A DNA stretch of 64,000 nucleotides from Cryptomeria japonica (taxonomy: Eukaryota > Streptophyta > Pinopsida > Cupressales > Cupressaceae), in assembly GCF_030272615.1 (NCBI RefSeq), contig NC_081409.1, forward strand, positions 910,987,330 to 911,051,329. The letters are read 5' to 3'. The notes under the pieces are model-generated. The model was not told where the DNA came from. It was given only the letters and a program-made list of their open reading frames with translations, and searched no databases. A program made the translations under genes and the position numbers. Positions 12,847 through 24,825 of this stretch are shown in pieces. Numbering within the stretch: position 1 is the stretch's first letter; each line of letters begins with the position of its first letter.

Positions 12847-14042
12847 TGAAACGTATGGTGAGTAGAAAAATTCTAAATGCATGATGGGTCTTGGCAACAA
12901 AAGGATTGATTAGGTACCCATATGCAAACCAATGAAATCTCTCTAAGCAAAGAAAAGGAGAAAACCCGCATGAGAAAAATCCCCTCTCCAAAAGCGAGAG
13001 ATGCAATGCATGAAAAAAAAAATGAACTGCTAAAAAAGGAATGAAAGACTAAGAAGCAAGTTATGAACAAAAAACTAAAGACAACTGTTAATGGCTTGAG
13101 AGGTCAAACTAGTCAAAGTTGGTCAAACTGCTAACGTGGCATTGCTGACACGGCAGAAGATTCCCCTTGATCATAGAAAATATTCTATGTCCTAGAAAAA
13201 ACTCCAATAAAAAAATCCTTTAGAATATTCTCTCCAAAAATTCTCCAGCCAAATTTGGAGAAACAAGTGCTAAAATTAGAACAACACTAAATTTGGAGAA
13301 AGCACTTTAAAAAAGGTCAAAGTTACTGATGTCAGCATTGAAGCAAGCCTTTACAACCCTAGTACGCAGGTACAAGCCCCCTTTATGCACTTTTTGACTT
13401 TTTCACAAATTTTATTTTCAAATTTCAAAAACTTTCCATTATATGAAAATTTTAGTAAAAATTTTAGCAATTTTTTTTTTTGAAATCTTCAATTTTTTTG
13501 TGCATGTGATTTTTTGCTGATGCAGGATGGTACATTAATATTCCTAGAATGTACATTTGTACAGGTGTATGAATATTTGACCTCGAAAAACGTGCTCCTA
13601 AAAAAATCATCAAAAAAATTTCCAATCTTTGATTTTGATGATTTGATAGGCGATCTTAAGGTTTTTGGGTCTTTTGAGCACAATGGTGACCTTCGTTTTG
13701 TGCCAAAGTGCCCAAGTTTTCAGCTACCCCCAAATTTTTCCTCAATCTGTGTGCCCTCAGCCAATTTTACTTTATTTTTCAACTGCTCCGATTTTGATGA
13801 GACAACAATCAATCTTAGGGTTTTTCGACATTGTGGACGCAATGGTGATGCCTGTTGTGCTCCAAATCTGATGAAAAAAACTCACAACTAGATCCACAAA
13901 AATAAAATCTAGGACCCTGCAATGCTTCTGGGTAAAAAAAACCCTCAAAATTTCAGAAGGGGCTTGTTGAATCCGCGCTTTGATACCATGTTGAAGTTTC
14001 AAAGCTCGGATACCATGTTGAAGTTTTAAATTTTTGATACCA
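12847..14042 (-). mobile_element. Internal region of small non-autonomous LTR element E
   Basis: About 1.2 kb between the two LTRs, far too short for gag-pol, so E is a TRIM/LARD-like non-autonomous element. The ORFs seen on either strand (for example 13514-13891 +, 13772-14158 -) show no retroelement motif. Next to the upper LTR the PBS/LTR border is triplicated with an exact 27-bp period (GATACCATGTTGAA at 13982, 14009, 14036). The copy adjoining the LTR is a degraded PBS. No target-site duplication flanks the 12501-14400 unit. Confidence 0.6.
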
Positions 14043-14400
14043 TGTTGAATTTTGCAACACGAAATATTGCAACACAAGCCTACAAGATCAAACAACAAAC
14101 AAGAACACCTTCCACAAACAAGAGCTACACAAATGAATGCTATATTACTCAAAAGCAAAAAATATAGAATTACAAGATGAGTTACAATTGTACAATGAGG
14201 TGCTTATAAATAAAGCACAAAGCTAAATTTAGGAGAACTAAAGTGCAATCATGAGGACCTAAATAAAGCTCAACTCTATCTAAACTAGATACATAAAAGC
14301 TAAACTAGGTGCACAACTAAAATAAGCTCTCGTAAGTGAACTTAAGCAAAAATGCATAACTAGTTGTAAAAAAGCAACTTATAGCTAATATGCTCTAACA
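14043..14400 (-). repeat. 5' LTR of element E
   Basis: The minus strand starts TGTTAGAGCATATTAG at 14400 and ends TTCAACA at 14043. It matches 12501-12834 along its length with small indels. Transcription would run leftwards into the internal region. Confidence 0.75.
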
Positions 14401-15160
14401 TTTTTTACAACCAAATTTTATATCTAGAGGATTTAATATTATCATTTCCTTACACTGATATATCCAAGAAAGGATATTATCTACAACTCTCCTTAATAAT
14501 CCCTCAATATAACACGCATCCCTTTGTATCTTATTCAAAGTATATTTAATCCATTAGTTGAATATAAGCAACTAATAAGATACACCATATAGCAAATGTA
14601 TATAGATAAACTCATAAACCCTTGATTTCTTTTCTTAAAAGGGAAAGTGCATACATTCAAGGAGACAATTGCATAGAACACACACATAAAGGTTTTTTCA
14701 TAGTAGCTTCAATATGTAGAAAATTATCATACAAAGTGTTCCACTTACATGCAAAATATGTTCTATGACTTAGAATAGTAACTTCTCTTATTGAATATAT
14801 CCAATCTTAGACTCAAAAGTTGATCAATCATGATCCTTTTTACAATTTTATGTGTTCCTTATATAAAAAAGACAACACATGTCAGCCTAAGAACCCAATG
14901 ATAATTTTGTTGGTTCCAAAATCAACAAATTCCCAAGCCCTAAATATTTAGCCAACTTCTTATCAATGGGCTCAAGATTGGATTTGGCCAACGGATGAGA
15001 TTTAGTCACAAGACTGAAATCTCCTCCTCATTTGGCTCTGCGAGTCCAAGGTAGGTGCACCTAAGCAATGCCTAAATAATCTATAGCTTCCAACACTCAT
15101 GGCATTACAAAATACAACAAATATCCCAAAATAAATATGCTAAGGAAAGTGTCTGAACTT
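14401..15160. other. Unassigned AT-rich sequence
   Basis: No coding region or repeat recognised between element E and the copia fragment. Confidence 0.4.
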
Positions 15161-15164
15161 TAGA

Positions 15165-17191
15165 TTACGGCTTATGCTCACAAACCTAAGGAGAAAAGAC
15201 AAAAATTAGATGCTGAATCTTCTCCTTTTATTTTTGTTGGTTATGATGAAAATACTAAAGGTTATAGAGTTTACAATCCTATTACTAACAGGGTAAAATT
15301 TGCAAGAGATGTTTGTATTGCAGAAAAAGGCATTCATGATTGTTCTAAAGTGGAGGATGATGAACTTGCTCAAAGCAAAGTTGTGCTTGTGGAGGACCAA
15401 ACTCCTTCTCTTAACCCTACTCCTAATGCATCTCTTTCTATTCCTTCTAGTGATAGTGATGACGGTAATAATAACTCTACTCCTCATGACTCTTCTTCTA
15501 GTGATGAATTCATTACTTCTAAAAGAAGACCTAAATGGTTTAAATCTTTAATTCAAGATAGTGATGAATACTTAGCTAGAATGGATAGACTTCAAGCTCG
15601 AAGAGTTAATTATTCTAATTATGCTTTAATGTCTACTATTATGAATTCTAATGATCCTGAAACATTTGATCAAGCTAAAAATCAACCACATTGGCAAAAT
15701 GCAATGGAGGAAGAATATGATACTTTAATTTCTAACCAAACTTTGGATTTAGTTCCCTTGCCTTATGGTAAAATCTTGTTTCCTGTAAGTGGTTATATAA
15801 AACTAAATTGAATGCAAATAATGAAGTTACTAAGTTTAAAGCTAGATTAGTTGCTAGAGGTTTTTCTCCAATTGAAAGCTTAGATTATATTGAAACTTTT
15901 GCTCCCATCGCTAAAATGCCTACTATTAAACTTGTTCTTTCTTTAGCTTCTAGAATGAATTGGCCTATTCACCAAATGGATGTTAAAAGTGTTTTTCTTA
16001 ATGGTGATTTACATGAGGAAATTTATATGTCTCAACCTCCTGGTTTGTTAAGGAAGGTAGTGAACATTTAGTTTGCAAGTTAAAGATATCAATTTATGGT
16101 TTGAAGCATTCTCCTGGGGAATGGTATTCTAAGATTAATGCATTCTTTCTTTCTCAAGGTTTCATTAGAAGTAAAAATGATCCAAATTTGTATATTAAAC
16201 ATAGTGAAGATGACATTGTGATTATTATTTTATATGTAGATTATTTAATTCTAACTTCAAGTTCCAATAATTTAATTTTTGAAATTAAGTTTCAACTCAA
16301 TCACAAATTTCAAATGACTGATTTAGGACTTTTACATTATTTTTTGGGAATGCAAATTTGGCAAACAAGTAATGGTATTTTCCTATCTCAAAGTAAATAT
16401 GCTCAAGATCTTTTAGACAAGTTTAAAATGAATGATGCTAACCATGTTTCAATTCCTATTGAATTAGGCACTAAGTTAATGCTTGATATGCAAACTCCAA
16501 TTGTTGATCCTACTTTGTATAGACAATTAGTTGGAAGTTTGAATTATTTAACTCTTACTAGGCCAGATATTGCTTATAGTGTTGGTTTGGTTTCAAGATT
16601 CATGTCTAAACCTCAACAAATAGACTTTTAAGTTGTCAAGAGAATTTTAAGATATGTTAAAGGAACTATTAATGTAGGTTTGTTTTATGATGCAAATTTT
16701 GATTTTACTTTAAAAGGTTTTATTGATTCCGATCTAGGTGGAGATCCCAATGATGGGAAATCTACTTGTGGTTATTGTTTTTTTGTTGGTCTAGGAGCAA
16801 TTTCTTGGAATAGTAAAAAGAAACAATCTACCTCTCTTAGATCCACTGAAGTTGAGTACAAAGGATGCACTAATGCTTCCAAAGAATCCTTGTGGCTTAG
16901 AAGACTACTTGGAGATTTGGGTCTACCTCAACTCCATTATATTGTGACAACCAAAGTGCCATTGCCTTGGCTAAAAATCTTGTTTTCCATGCAAGGACAA
17001 AACACATTGCTCTCCAACACCACTTTATTAGAGAAAAAATTGAAGACAAGCAAGTTTCGCTCCTCTATTGCAAGGGGGAAGACCAAGTTGTAGATATTTT
17101 GACCAAGCCACTTTGTAAAGAGAAGTTCCAATTTCATTGTAAAAATCTTGGTTTGCAACCCACTGAAGGGTTTGATGTACTCTCCAAGTAA
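15165..17191 (+). pseudogene. Ty1/copia pol fragment (integrase C-terminus, RT, RNase H)
   Basis: This is the 3' part of a copia polyprotein; gag, protease and the integrase core are missing. It opens inside the integrase C-terminal region (FIFVGYDENTKGYRVYNP-type, about 15225), then a Ser/Asp-rich linker. RT follows (ARLVARGFSP, FAPIAKM, HQMDVKSVFLNGDL at about 15840-16020; GLLHYFLGMQI; LTRPDIAYSVG at about 16560), then RNase H (STEVEYKG at about 16850) and the C-terminal HARTKHIALQHHFIRE block near 16992. Lesions: frameshifts near 15785, 16045 and 16940 and an in-frame TAA at 16629-16631. The catalytic YVDD reads YVDY (16233-16244), which alone would abolish RT. The final stop lies just before the polypurine tract at about 17191. 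Confidence 0.93.
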
Positions 17192-17195
17192 AACT

Positions 17196-17206
17196 TAAGG
17201 GGGGGG
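17196..17206 (+). other. Polypurine tract of the copia element
   Basis: AAGGGGGGG-type purine run between the pol stop and the LTR start TGTTAGAATATTTAATC at 17207. Confidence 0.75.
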
Positions 17207-17400
17207 TGTTAGAATATTTAATCTTTATTTGGATTAGGTTTATTTGTATTTAGTTTAGGATATTCTTTTGGAATCCCTACATGTAATTTCTCCTATAGTA
17301 CATGTGTGAGTGTTGGCTTGATGATTCATCATCATTTGTTGTCATTGATGAAACACTCACACACACATATGATTATATTTGAATACTGATGTAACTTCAA
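17207..17400 (+). repeat. Copia 3' LTR (start sure, end uncertain)
   Basis: It begins TGTTAGAATATTTAATC directly after the polypurine tract. The 5' LTR is absent, so the right edge cannot be fixed. I place it at about 17400, where an 18-bp word (TGATGTAACTTCAATTGT-like) is repeated and the sequence changes to the GCGCT-motif array of element C. Confidence 0.5.
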
Positions 17401-17429
17401 TTGTTTACATTGTCAACCGGTGTAACTTC

Positions 17430-17700
17430 AATTGTCATGCATTTTCTCATTAAAATGACGTTTTTCCACCTTAGGGTAGCGCTTTTACTGCACAGAGCAA
17501 TGCTTTTATTCAACAAAACAACACAATTGTTACACAGAACAACACATTTGCTGCACAAAATAGCACTTTTAAATAGCAGTACAATGCTTTTAAGCTCTGG
17601 AATCATGCATTTTCTCATTGAAACAATGCTTTTCCACATTAGGGTAGCGCTTTTACTGTGCAGAGCAGCGCTTTTATTCAACAAAACAATGCATTTGCAC
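17430..17700 (+). repeat. GCGCT-motif array in the leader of element C
   Basis: A loose array of TAGCGCTTTTACTG, GCAATGCTTTTATTC and AATAGCACTTTT words. It includes two copies of a ~90-bp block (about 17433 and 17601) that both read GCATTTTCTCATT...GGTAGCGCTTTTACTG. It occupies the place that in element A follows the PBS. The orientation (motif forward on the element sense strand) is the same as in A. Confidence 0.65.
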
Positions 17701-18172
17701 TATTTGACAACACATATATACAATTAGGTCGCACGTTCAAAATAGAGAGCATTTCAACTTTTCACCAGAAAATTTTGAAAATAGATCTAGATACCCAATT
17801 TCTAGAAGAACTCATTTCAACTGTCACAGACTTCATAGCTAGTCAAGCAAACAAGGTTTCTTCTAACAAAATTAGAGGAATATCATCTAGTGATCTAAGT
17901 TTCACACTTTCAACCAATATCGACATCAGAAAGTTAGTCTAGCTATCCAAGTTAGTCAAATCCATCTAGTTTCCAATATCGGGGAACTTTATCATATCAT
18001 TTGACGTACTTAGTCACATCAATAGGGGAATATCGAACCCTCTATTCGACTAGTAATATTGGGTGTCAAAACAAGGAATTTGTTATCAAGTCAACCTAAT
18101 CAAAAACATCAAATTTGATCACTCGTATGACCATACCTTGTCGCTTGAAAAGAAGAAGCTTAGTCAAAGGAA

Positions 18173-18682
18173 ATGAGTCCTATAATAAATCAAGATCAAG
18201 ATATCATGACTATCCAATCTAATCCCATTTTCAATCAAGATCCCACTTGTCAAGAATCTTATGATGATCCCATAAGCTTTTGGTATTCCATCCATGATGA
18301 TCCCCTTTCATCTCAAGAGAAGAGTCCCATTCAACATTCATCTCCTAAGCAAGTGCATGATATCCCTTCCATCTCCACCAAGGATCTAATTCAAAATCAA
18401 GAAAAAATCTCAAATGATCCTATTCCAAGTCAAGATCAAGGTATCCCTTCATCCTCTGAATCCATTTTAGGTCCTTTAATTACAAATTCAAATGCTTCCT
18501 TCCTTCTATCCATCTTAGGACCTTACATCCACCCATCCAAAATACCTCCATATCAATCCTATCCATCCATGATTCCCATTCCTTTTGGAAGAAATTTGGA
18601 TCTCAAGAATAAAATCCATAACTCTAAATATCCACATACATCTGAAGATCAACATGTTCAATCTAAAAGGCATGTCAAATAA
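18173..18682 (+). CDS. Conserved hypothetical ORF of the family (copy in C)
   Basis: The product is 169 aa, starting at ATG 18173 (MSPIINQDQDI...). I do not recognise a domain. It is Ser/Gln/Asp/Pro-rich and probably disordered, with repeated SQDQ, IPSIS and SILGP words and an FWYSIHDDP core, then a basic C-terminus. Its interest is that the same ORF, from the same start codon, exists in element A (24826-25284). The nucleotide sequences look roughly 85% alike over the first 200 bases, and both remain open in sequence that is otherwise decayed. The stretch just upstream (CTTGTCGCTTGAAAA...) is conserved too. It could be a gag remnant of a non-autonomous element or an accessory protein. Confidence 0.45.
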   Translation: MSPIINQDQDIMTIQSNPIFNQDPTCQESYDDPISFWYSIHDDPLSSQEKSPIQHSSPKQVHDIPSISTKDLIQNQEKISNDPIPSQDQGIPSSSESILGPLITNSNASFLLSILGPYIHPSKIPPYQSYPSMIPIPFGRNLDLKNKIHNSKYPHTSEDQHVQSKRHVK

Positions 18683-20509
18683 AAAAAAACTGATCCAAAA
18701 ACAAAAAACAATATCCAAAAGGCTACAAAAACCCTTTAAGAAACAAGAAAAAAACAAAATCAATGGGGAGGCCCATAAAAGCATTACAATCCAAAGAACA
18801 ATCAAAATTGGCATCTAGACTTGTTATTCCAAAAGCTTCCTTCAACCATCTATCTAAACATCTCCCACTTTCCAAATCCATTCTTCCATCATTTCCTCTA
18901 TCTATTTTGGGTCCTTAGTCCCAAAATTCAATTTTCCTCCATCACTTCATCACCTCTCAAGTTGTGTACCAATGCTCATCTTGAAGATATTTCCATCTAT
19001 CCTTGCACAAATCTTCAAACATCATATCTATTATCTAACACTTCTTTTCCATTCTTCCATCTTTCATTCAATCCTTTGCATAAATTCATTATATGTGAAA
19101 TGGGTGTTTGGGTTATTTTGTCACATGCTCACCCACGCTCAATTTTATGTTCAGTCAATTTCCTAGATATTTATTCATGAAATGCTTCAGAACCTGAGGT
19201 TGTTCCTCTTTAACATTATCTTTTGGTTAGGATGCACACTCAATCCAGAATGGAACCACTTATTGTATCTTGGTACTGACATCTTTTGATTAATATGTCT
19301 CATACACTTTAATCAATTGCTCTTAATCATTGTGACCTTTTAGTTGAATATACGACTAGTGAAAAATCTAAAATCTTGCTTCAACGCCACTGTAATTATC
19401 AGACACATGTAAGTTTCATCACTTACAAACCAATGCAAGCAAAATAAGAAGAGAAAAAGGCATTATCTAAAGATAAAAAACATGAGCATGAAAAGAAATA
19501 TCAAGAAAAGAAAATAAAATAAAAATGTAATGAAATGCAATATCAAAAAGCTTGGCTATGGGAACATGCAAATAACTCCATCGAGGCTATGGATGCTTGG
19601 CTAGAAATGGAGCAATATTTGTGATAGTAGAGTGATAACCTCGTTAGAGCTATGGACGCTTGCTGGCAGTGATTCTCTATCTAGGATGCTTTTGAAGTCA
19701 AGGTAACTCATGTAGCTAGCCATGTTGGATTCTAAAGATTATAATGATCATATGAGCTAGAATGAACTCACTTGCACACACATGGGTAATTAAAGACTAA
19801 GTACGTTGATCCATTTTGGGATTCTTCTTCCCTTTTGATCCTGCTTCCTAGTCGCTAGATATGTTCGGTTGAGTTTTCTGGAGGTTCTAGGTGTGGGTTG
19901 GGTCTCTATCTTTGAAAAGTTCAGGGACACTTATTCGGGTGGTGCTAGATGTTGTGACAATTTTACATATTGCCTTTTTGCAAATAGAGACCTCTATGCT
20001 TGGGGGAAAAAGTTCATCCACTCTATTCTTCATACCACATCTCCCCTTATCCTTCCTCCAATATCCATTATCCTATCTAAATTCATCATTATCTATGATT
20101 TTGCTTCACCTTATCCATACCCTCTAGTCCATACCATCTATCCTATCTATTCATTTCTTCCATCATCCCTCACTATCTATGATCTTGTTTCACCTATCCA
20201 TATCCTATCTCTATCCATATCCTCTTTTCCATCCTTGATCGTGACCAAAACTAAGGACAAAACACGATTTCGAAAAGCTCTTGGCATGCCACTTCATGTT
20301 CCATAATAAGCTACCTCCATCTTTCACCCATTCATCTTCACCTCAAAGTTCATTCATCCATTCATAATATTCCTTGTCTTGCTAGACATTGGGATAAACA
20401 AATACATCTTGCTTCTAATTCAAAAAATTCTATAAAAAATCACAAAATGTCCAAAAACTAAAAATTAAAAAATTGACAAAATCAAATAAAAAATAAAAAA
20501 TCAAAATAA
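18683..20509 (+). other. C internal region, pyrimidine-rich, no gene
   Basis: Homologous to 25285-26860 of element A. It is rich in ATCTATCC/CATCTTTC words, especially 20040-20240. The ORF at 19869-20306 comes from this composition. Its first residues (GVGWVSIFEKF) are also readable in A near 26310, but A is not open beyond that. Confidence 0.5.
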
Positions 20510-20514
20510 CATCC

Positions 20515-21362
20515 ACAACACATAACACATATATTTGCACATGGAAACCCTGTAAGGGGAAAAACCACAGTGGGAAACCTTACCCACAATCAGATGATAC
20601 TACTGTAGATAATATGTGTGTACAAATGGGGTCTGCACATGCAGAAAGACCAACTGCCTAAAGCTCACTGCTCAATCACAAAATGAGAGTCACACTAACT
20701 ATAATTGGATGGTTAAATCCAATGATAATGTACTACTCAAAATAGCATCTTCATATGCTGGATTCAGTACTGGTTAAGCTCTGATTGTCTTCTTCATACC
20801 TTCCTTGAATCTTTAAATGATATCTGTGTGTATAGCTTTGCTTATATTCGCTTATACCTTATTACATTCCTTTTTCACTTCCTCTACATAATCTCACACA
20901 TGAGATCTTACATATATACCAAAACCTAAGACCAAATGTGTAGGTCATCTCACTAAGAATATTATAATTAAATCAATTACAAATGAATCAATATGCAATG
21001 CATCATGTCGGCTTAATGCATTTACAATAATCTCCATAACGTGTCGTGCTGATCTGGAATAGATAACGCTTGCTGGTCCATAACCTAGACCAATTTGTCG
21101 GTAACAACAAATATGCAAACTCGATTAGACCAATAACCAAATCACCAAAACCAAGTGTCCAAACCATGTCTTCGACGTAACCAAGTGATCTCCAGATGAT
21201 AACAGATCATCCTCAGTGTCGGTGAACAATATAACCTGCTGGTGAACCAAATATCGGTGACTGTGCATAAGTCACTGAACATGCCGGTGAACATAAACAA
21301 AGATCTCCAGTGCTGATAAGTGTTGACAAGTGTTGACATCAATGACAAAACCAATGCAACAC
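20515..21362 (-). repeat. Solo LTR inserted in element C
   Basis: C carries about 850 bp here that A lacks at the same place (A around 26865). The insert is flanked by CATCC at 20510-20514 and 21363-21367, a 5-bp target duplication. Read on the minus strand it starts TGTTGCATTGG and near its end has GTGGTTTTTCCCC followed by GGGTTTCCATG, a motif common near the end of plant copia LTRs. The 3' terminus reads GT rather than CA, so that edge may be mutated or misplaced. No internal region remains, as after LTR-LTR recombination. Confidence 0.55.
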
Positions 21363-21499
21363 ATCCATAATACCATCAGTCTCAAGGTCTACAATCAAAC
21401 TGATCAACATGTCTAGTTAATCAATCCATCTATCAACATCAACATGTCTTATACATGGAAAGGTATGCTCGAAACCAGACAAATCGGTCTTATATGGGG

Positions 21500-22707
21500 T
21501 GTATACACATAAAAATGATTAAATAAATATTTAATATATATTTAATGTTTATTCTTCTATTAAATAGTTAATTTGAAAAGATTAATTTATTTAATTCATT
21601 TCGCGTCTTTCTATTAATTAATTTAATTAAAATATTTTATTAATTAATTCATCTATCCTATTCCTCTAATTAATTAAATATCTAATATTTAATTATTCTT
21701 TTGATCAATTAATTGAATATCTAAATATTTAATTATTTCCTCCAATCATTTGAATATCTAATATCTAATGATTATTCTTCTATCCTATAGTCTCAAATAT
21801 TAAATAATTTCTAAATTATTTAATCCCTTATCCAACTCAACTTCCATCTCCACTTCATCTTCCCTTTGCCAACTCATTAATCCTGTGGCTAAAGATATTA
21901 ATATTTCTTAAATATTAATTCATCATTTATCTTCAACCTCCAAATTTAATGAAATATTGTGTACATACACATATTTCTTAAATTTTCTTCTATATTCTCT
22001 ACAACATCCCTACATCTTAGGAAGGACTTGAGTCCACTTGTCCTCTCATGCCTAAATCTTCTCCAAACATCCCTACATTCCCTCAATCAGCAACCCAGTC
22101 AAGGTGAGATGAGTGACACTTGTCTTCTCCTTCCCCCTTTCTCTCAACCTTCGCCTTTTCTCACAACCATCCAAATCTGCAAATCTGATCATGACCGTTG
22201 ATCTGGGCCACATCATCTTATCCTCTCAAAGTCTATAAAATCAGGAGTTTGAGTTGAGAAAGAGTTAGTCTTCAAGTTAGTCTTCAAGTGAGTCTTCAAG
22301 TGAGTTTTCAAGTCAATCATTTGTGAAAACTTATGCATCCGTGAGTTTTAATCTTGAAGCAATTTAGCATAATCATTTAGCATAAGCAATTTAGCATTTC
22401 TCACTTAGCATAATCATTTAGTATTTTATATCATAGTATCGGTTAACTATCAGTTATCAGTCCATTCTTCATATGTCATCTTGGAAGCTATCAATGCTTG
22501 TTTAAGAGCACATCATCTGCAACCAGGAATAGTGGAGTTAGGACACAACGAGACTTAAATCATGAAGGTAAAAATAGTATTTTTATTTTGATATCAATTT
22601 CATGTAGTTTCATTGGTTGAGTTTGGATTTCCTGTAGCATTTCCTTTGTATTTTGTGAAACTAATATGTTCCAATAGTATTCTAATGATGAAATTCAAGT
22701 CGACACA
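21500..22707 (+). repeat. 5' LTR of element A
   Basis: Starts TGTATACACATAAAAATG and ends TCGACACA. The U3 is extremely rich in TTAATTAATT words. A TATA box lies at 22234-22240 and is followed by four 12-bp units (AGTTAGTCTTCA type, 22263-22310). Only two such units exist in the 3' LTR. Confidence 0.9.
22234..22240 (+). promoter_or_regulatory. TATA box in the 5' LTR of A
   Basis: TATAAAA in the context GTCTATAAAATCAGG. The 3' LTR copy reads CAATAAAA, so it is mutated there. Confidence 0.6.
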
Positions 22708-22710
22708 TTT

Positions 22711-22728
22711 TGGCGCCCACCGTGGGGC
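22711..22728 (+). other. Primer-binding site of element A
   Basis: TGGCGCCCACCGTGGGGC starts three bases after the LTR end. It is a known type of PBS in plant Ty3/gypsy elements and differs from the PBS of element B. Confidence 0.8.
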
Positions 22729-22780
22729 TCAAGCCTCGAACTTATCTTTCTAATATTTTGTCTTATTCTCACAGAACTAG

Positions 22781-22870
22781 TTTAACGCTTTTGTAAATCA
22801 GTTTCACGCATCTGTGAAATTTGACAATGCTTTTGTTTGATAGGTTAGAGCTTTTGTTGACATTTCCTCT
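22781..22870 (+). repeat. GCGCT-motif array in the leader of A
   Basis: Four spaced, degenerate words on the element sense strand: TTTAACGCTTTTGT (22781), TTTCACGCATCTGTG (22802), ACAATGCTTTTGTTT (22824) and AGAGCTTTTGTT (22846). They begin about 50 bases after the PBS. Confidence 0.55.
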
Positions 22871-24825
22871 TCTCTTTTCTCTTTCTTATACTTTAAGTTA
22901 TATTCCATATATATTGTCAGGATGTTTGAGAGGGGTTTCAAACCTCTAGGAGTTATAATGCAAAATCTAGTTTTTGGAAGATCCTCCAAATTTCAGGGCA
23001 TTTTAGGATTAGGAGTGAAAAATTTGCCACAATTTGAAATTAGGCTTGTGGAAGCCCACCTAAGGTTTTGGATTTTCACTAACTTTTTTTTTATTGCAGG
23101 TTTCTAACAGTTTCTTGCAGATTTGGAAGAGTTAAGTTAGGATTTAGTGATTTCTTTTCTAGTTTTTTCAAAGTTGGTTAAAAATAACTCATACTTCCTT
23201 TTGGGTAAAAAGAACTTCATTTTTCAATTTGGTGTTCTAAAAAGTACCTCACTTGTTTTTGGGCTCTAAAACTAATCACATTTGCAAGGTAAAAAGAAAA
23301 ACAAATCAAACATTTACTTTCTTGCAAAGTTGGGATTCACACCTCAAAATTTGGGCTCTAAAAAGAACAACAATCTTTCATTTTCTTGCAAAGGTAAAAA
23401 ACACAATCATTTTTATTTTTTTTCAAGTTAAAAAGAAAAATCAACGTGCCCATTCTTACAAAGCAAGTTACTTTTTGCAACGATTTTCATTTTGTTGACC
23501 AGGATTTCCAATTCCTAGTTTAGAAAATCATTTGCTATGCGGGGCTAAAATAAACACCATGCTTGTTGGAGCAACATCTCCAAACATGACAGCCAACAAT
23601 TGCTTTGTATTAAGTGGTAGGTATATGCTCTCCCCTTAATTGGGTGACCAAAAAGCCAAACCCACTCTTTTATGCTTTCTTTACTTTCAAGCAATTAAAT
23701 CCTTTAGAGGGCCTGCCTTCCCGAAGCCTCAAAAGGGCTAGTGTGAAGGGTACGACCCAAGTGGGAAATGACTTTATTGCCAAGTTTACCAACCCACTAT
23801 AATCAAATGTGGAGGTTGATGAAAATCCCCTCCAACGGAAGTGTGTATTTGATAGCCTTACCCTAGTATCCTTGTGATGCGAAAAGATTTTGTTCTAAAG
23901 GCTGGGAAGTCTCTTAATTGAGTTTATCATTTGCCACGCCAAACAGAATCCTTAATACGAACCATAGAAGTAGAAGATTTGAGCTGAGTTAGTTTCCATA
24001 CATTGACAATATCATAGTGCAAGGGTGGGGAAGAATCTGCCCCCAAGATTACTCACCATATATCTCCCAAGATAACTACCCAACTATGAAGCAATTCACT
24101 TTGGGTTAATTTCTGGCAAAAGGCAAAAAAATGGACACCCTCTAGGGAGTGACAAGGCTATTTGATCTGACGGAGTATCGAGACTAGTGGGCTATGATAT
24201 TGTCAATGACCCTTGAATATAGAGTCTACTTGGTGTGTCTTATTTGTATCCAAACTAGTGAAAACATCAGGGATTTGAACACATCCTCAAAAGAACATAC
24301 ACTAAATGGTTAGTATTAGGATGACCATGGTCTTCATGTGTGCTAAGTATTCTTGTCACAAATGATCAAACATCTTACAAAGTATCAATCAACAAATAAA
24401 AAAAAAAGTTAGTTCAAACAAAGGAATCATAAAGTGGAGAAGATTTTCAAATCCAACAAAGAACCCTTTGAGGAGGTTATCAACATTTCAACTATCTCAG
24501 GCAAGATTTTCATCCAACCGATTTAGAGGAATATCAAACCAAGTGATCAAGAGTTTATTATCCAACTATCTCAACGACAATAATACCTAGCTAGGTATTC
24601 AAGTTAGTCAAATCGAGTTTCCATATCAAGAGACTTTATCCATATCATTTGACATACTTTGTCATAGGGGCCTATTGAACAAACCCTTTATTCGACTTAG
24701 TGAGCTTGAGTATCCGAAACAAAGTATCCATCAAGTCAACAACATAAACCTATCTAAACTGAAACTTTGATCACTCATGTGACCATCCCTTGTCGCTTGA
24801 AAAAGAAGAAGCTTATTCAAAGGAA
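22871..24825 (+). other. Leader region of element A, no gene
   Basis: Long untranslated region. 23160-23420 holds repeated words of the type GGGCTCTAAAACTAATCAC separated by AAAGAA-rich spacers. Similar words (GGTGCTCTAAAACTCAAC) occur on the sense strand of B at 57780-57950. Short ORFs here (22922-23107, 23253-23498, 23614-23802) have no recognisable domain. Confidence 0.5.

Noticed and set aside
13514-13891. 125-aa ORF inside element E as a gene
   Set aside because: No known motif, runs against the element, low-complexity start; likely chance.
17397-17727. Overlapping ORFs on both strands (95 and 108 aa) with Leu/Lys-rich repeats
   Set aside because: They arise from the GCGCT-motif array; the repeated peptide words mirror the DNA repeat.
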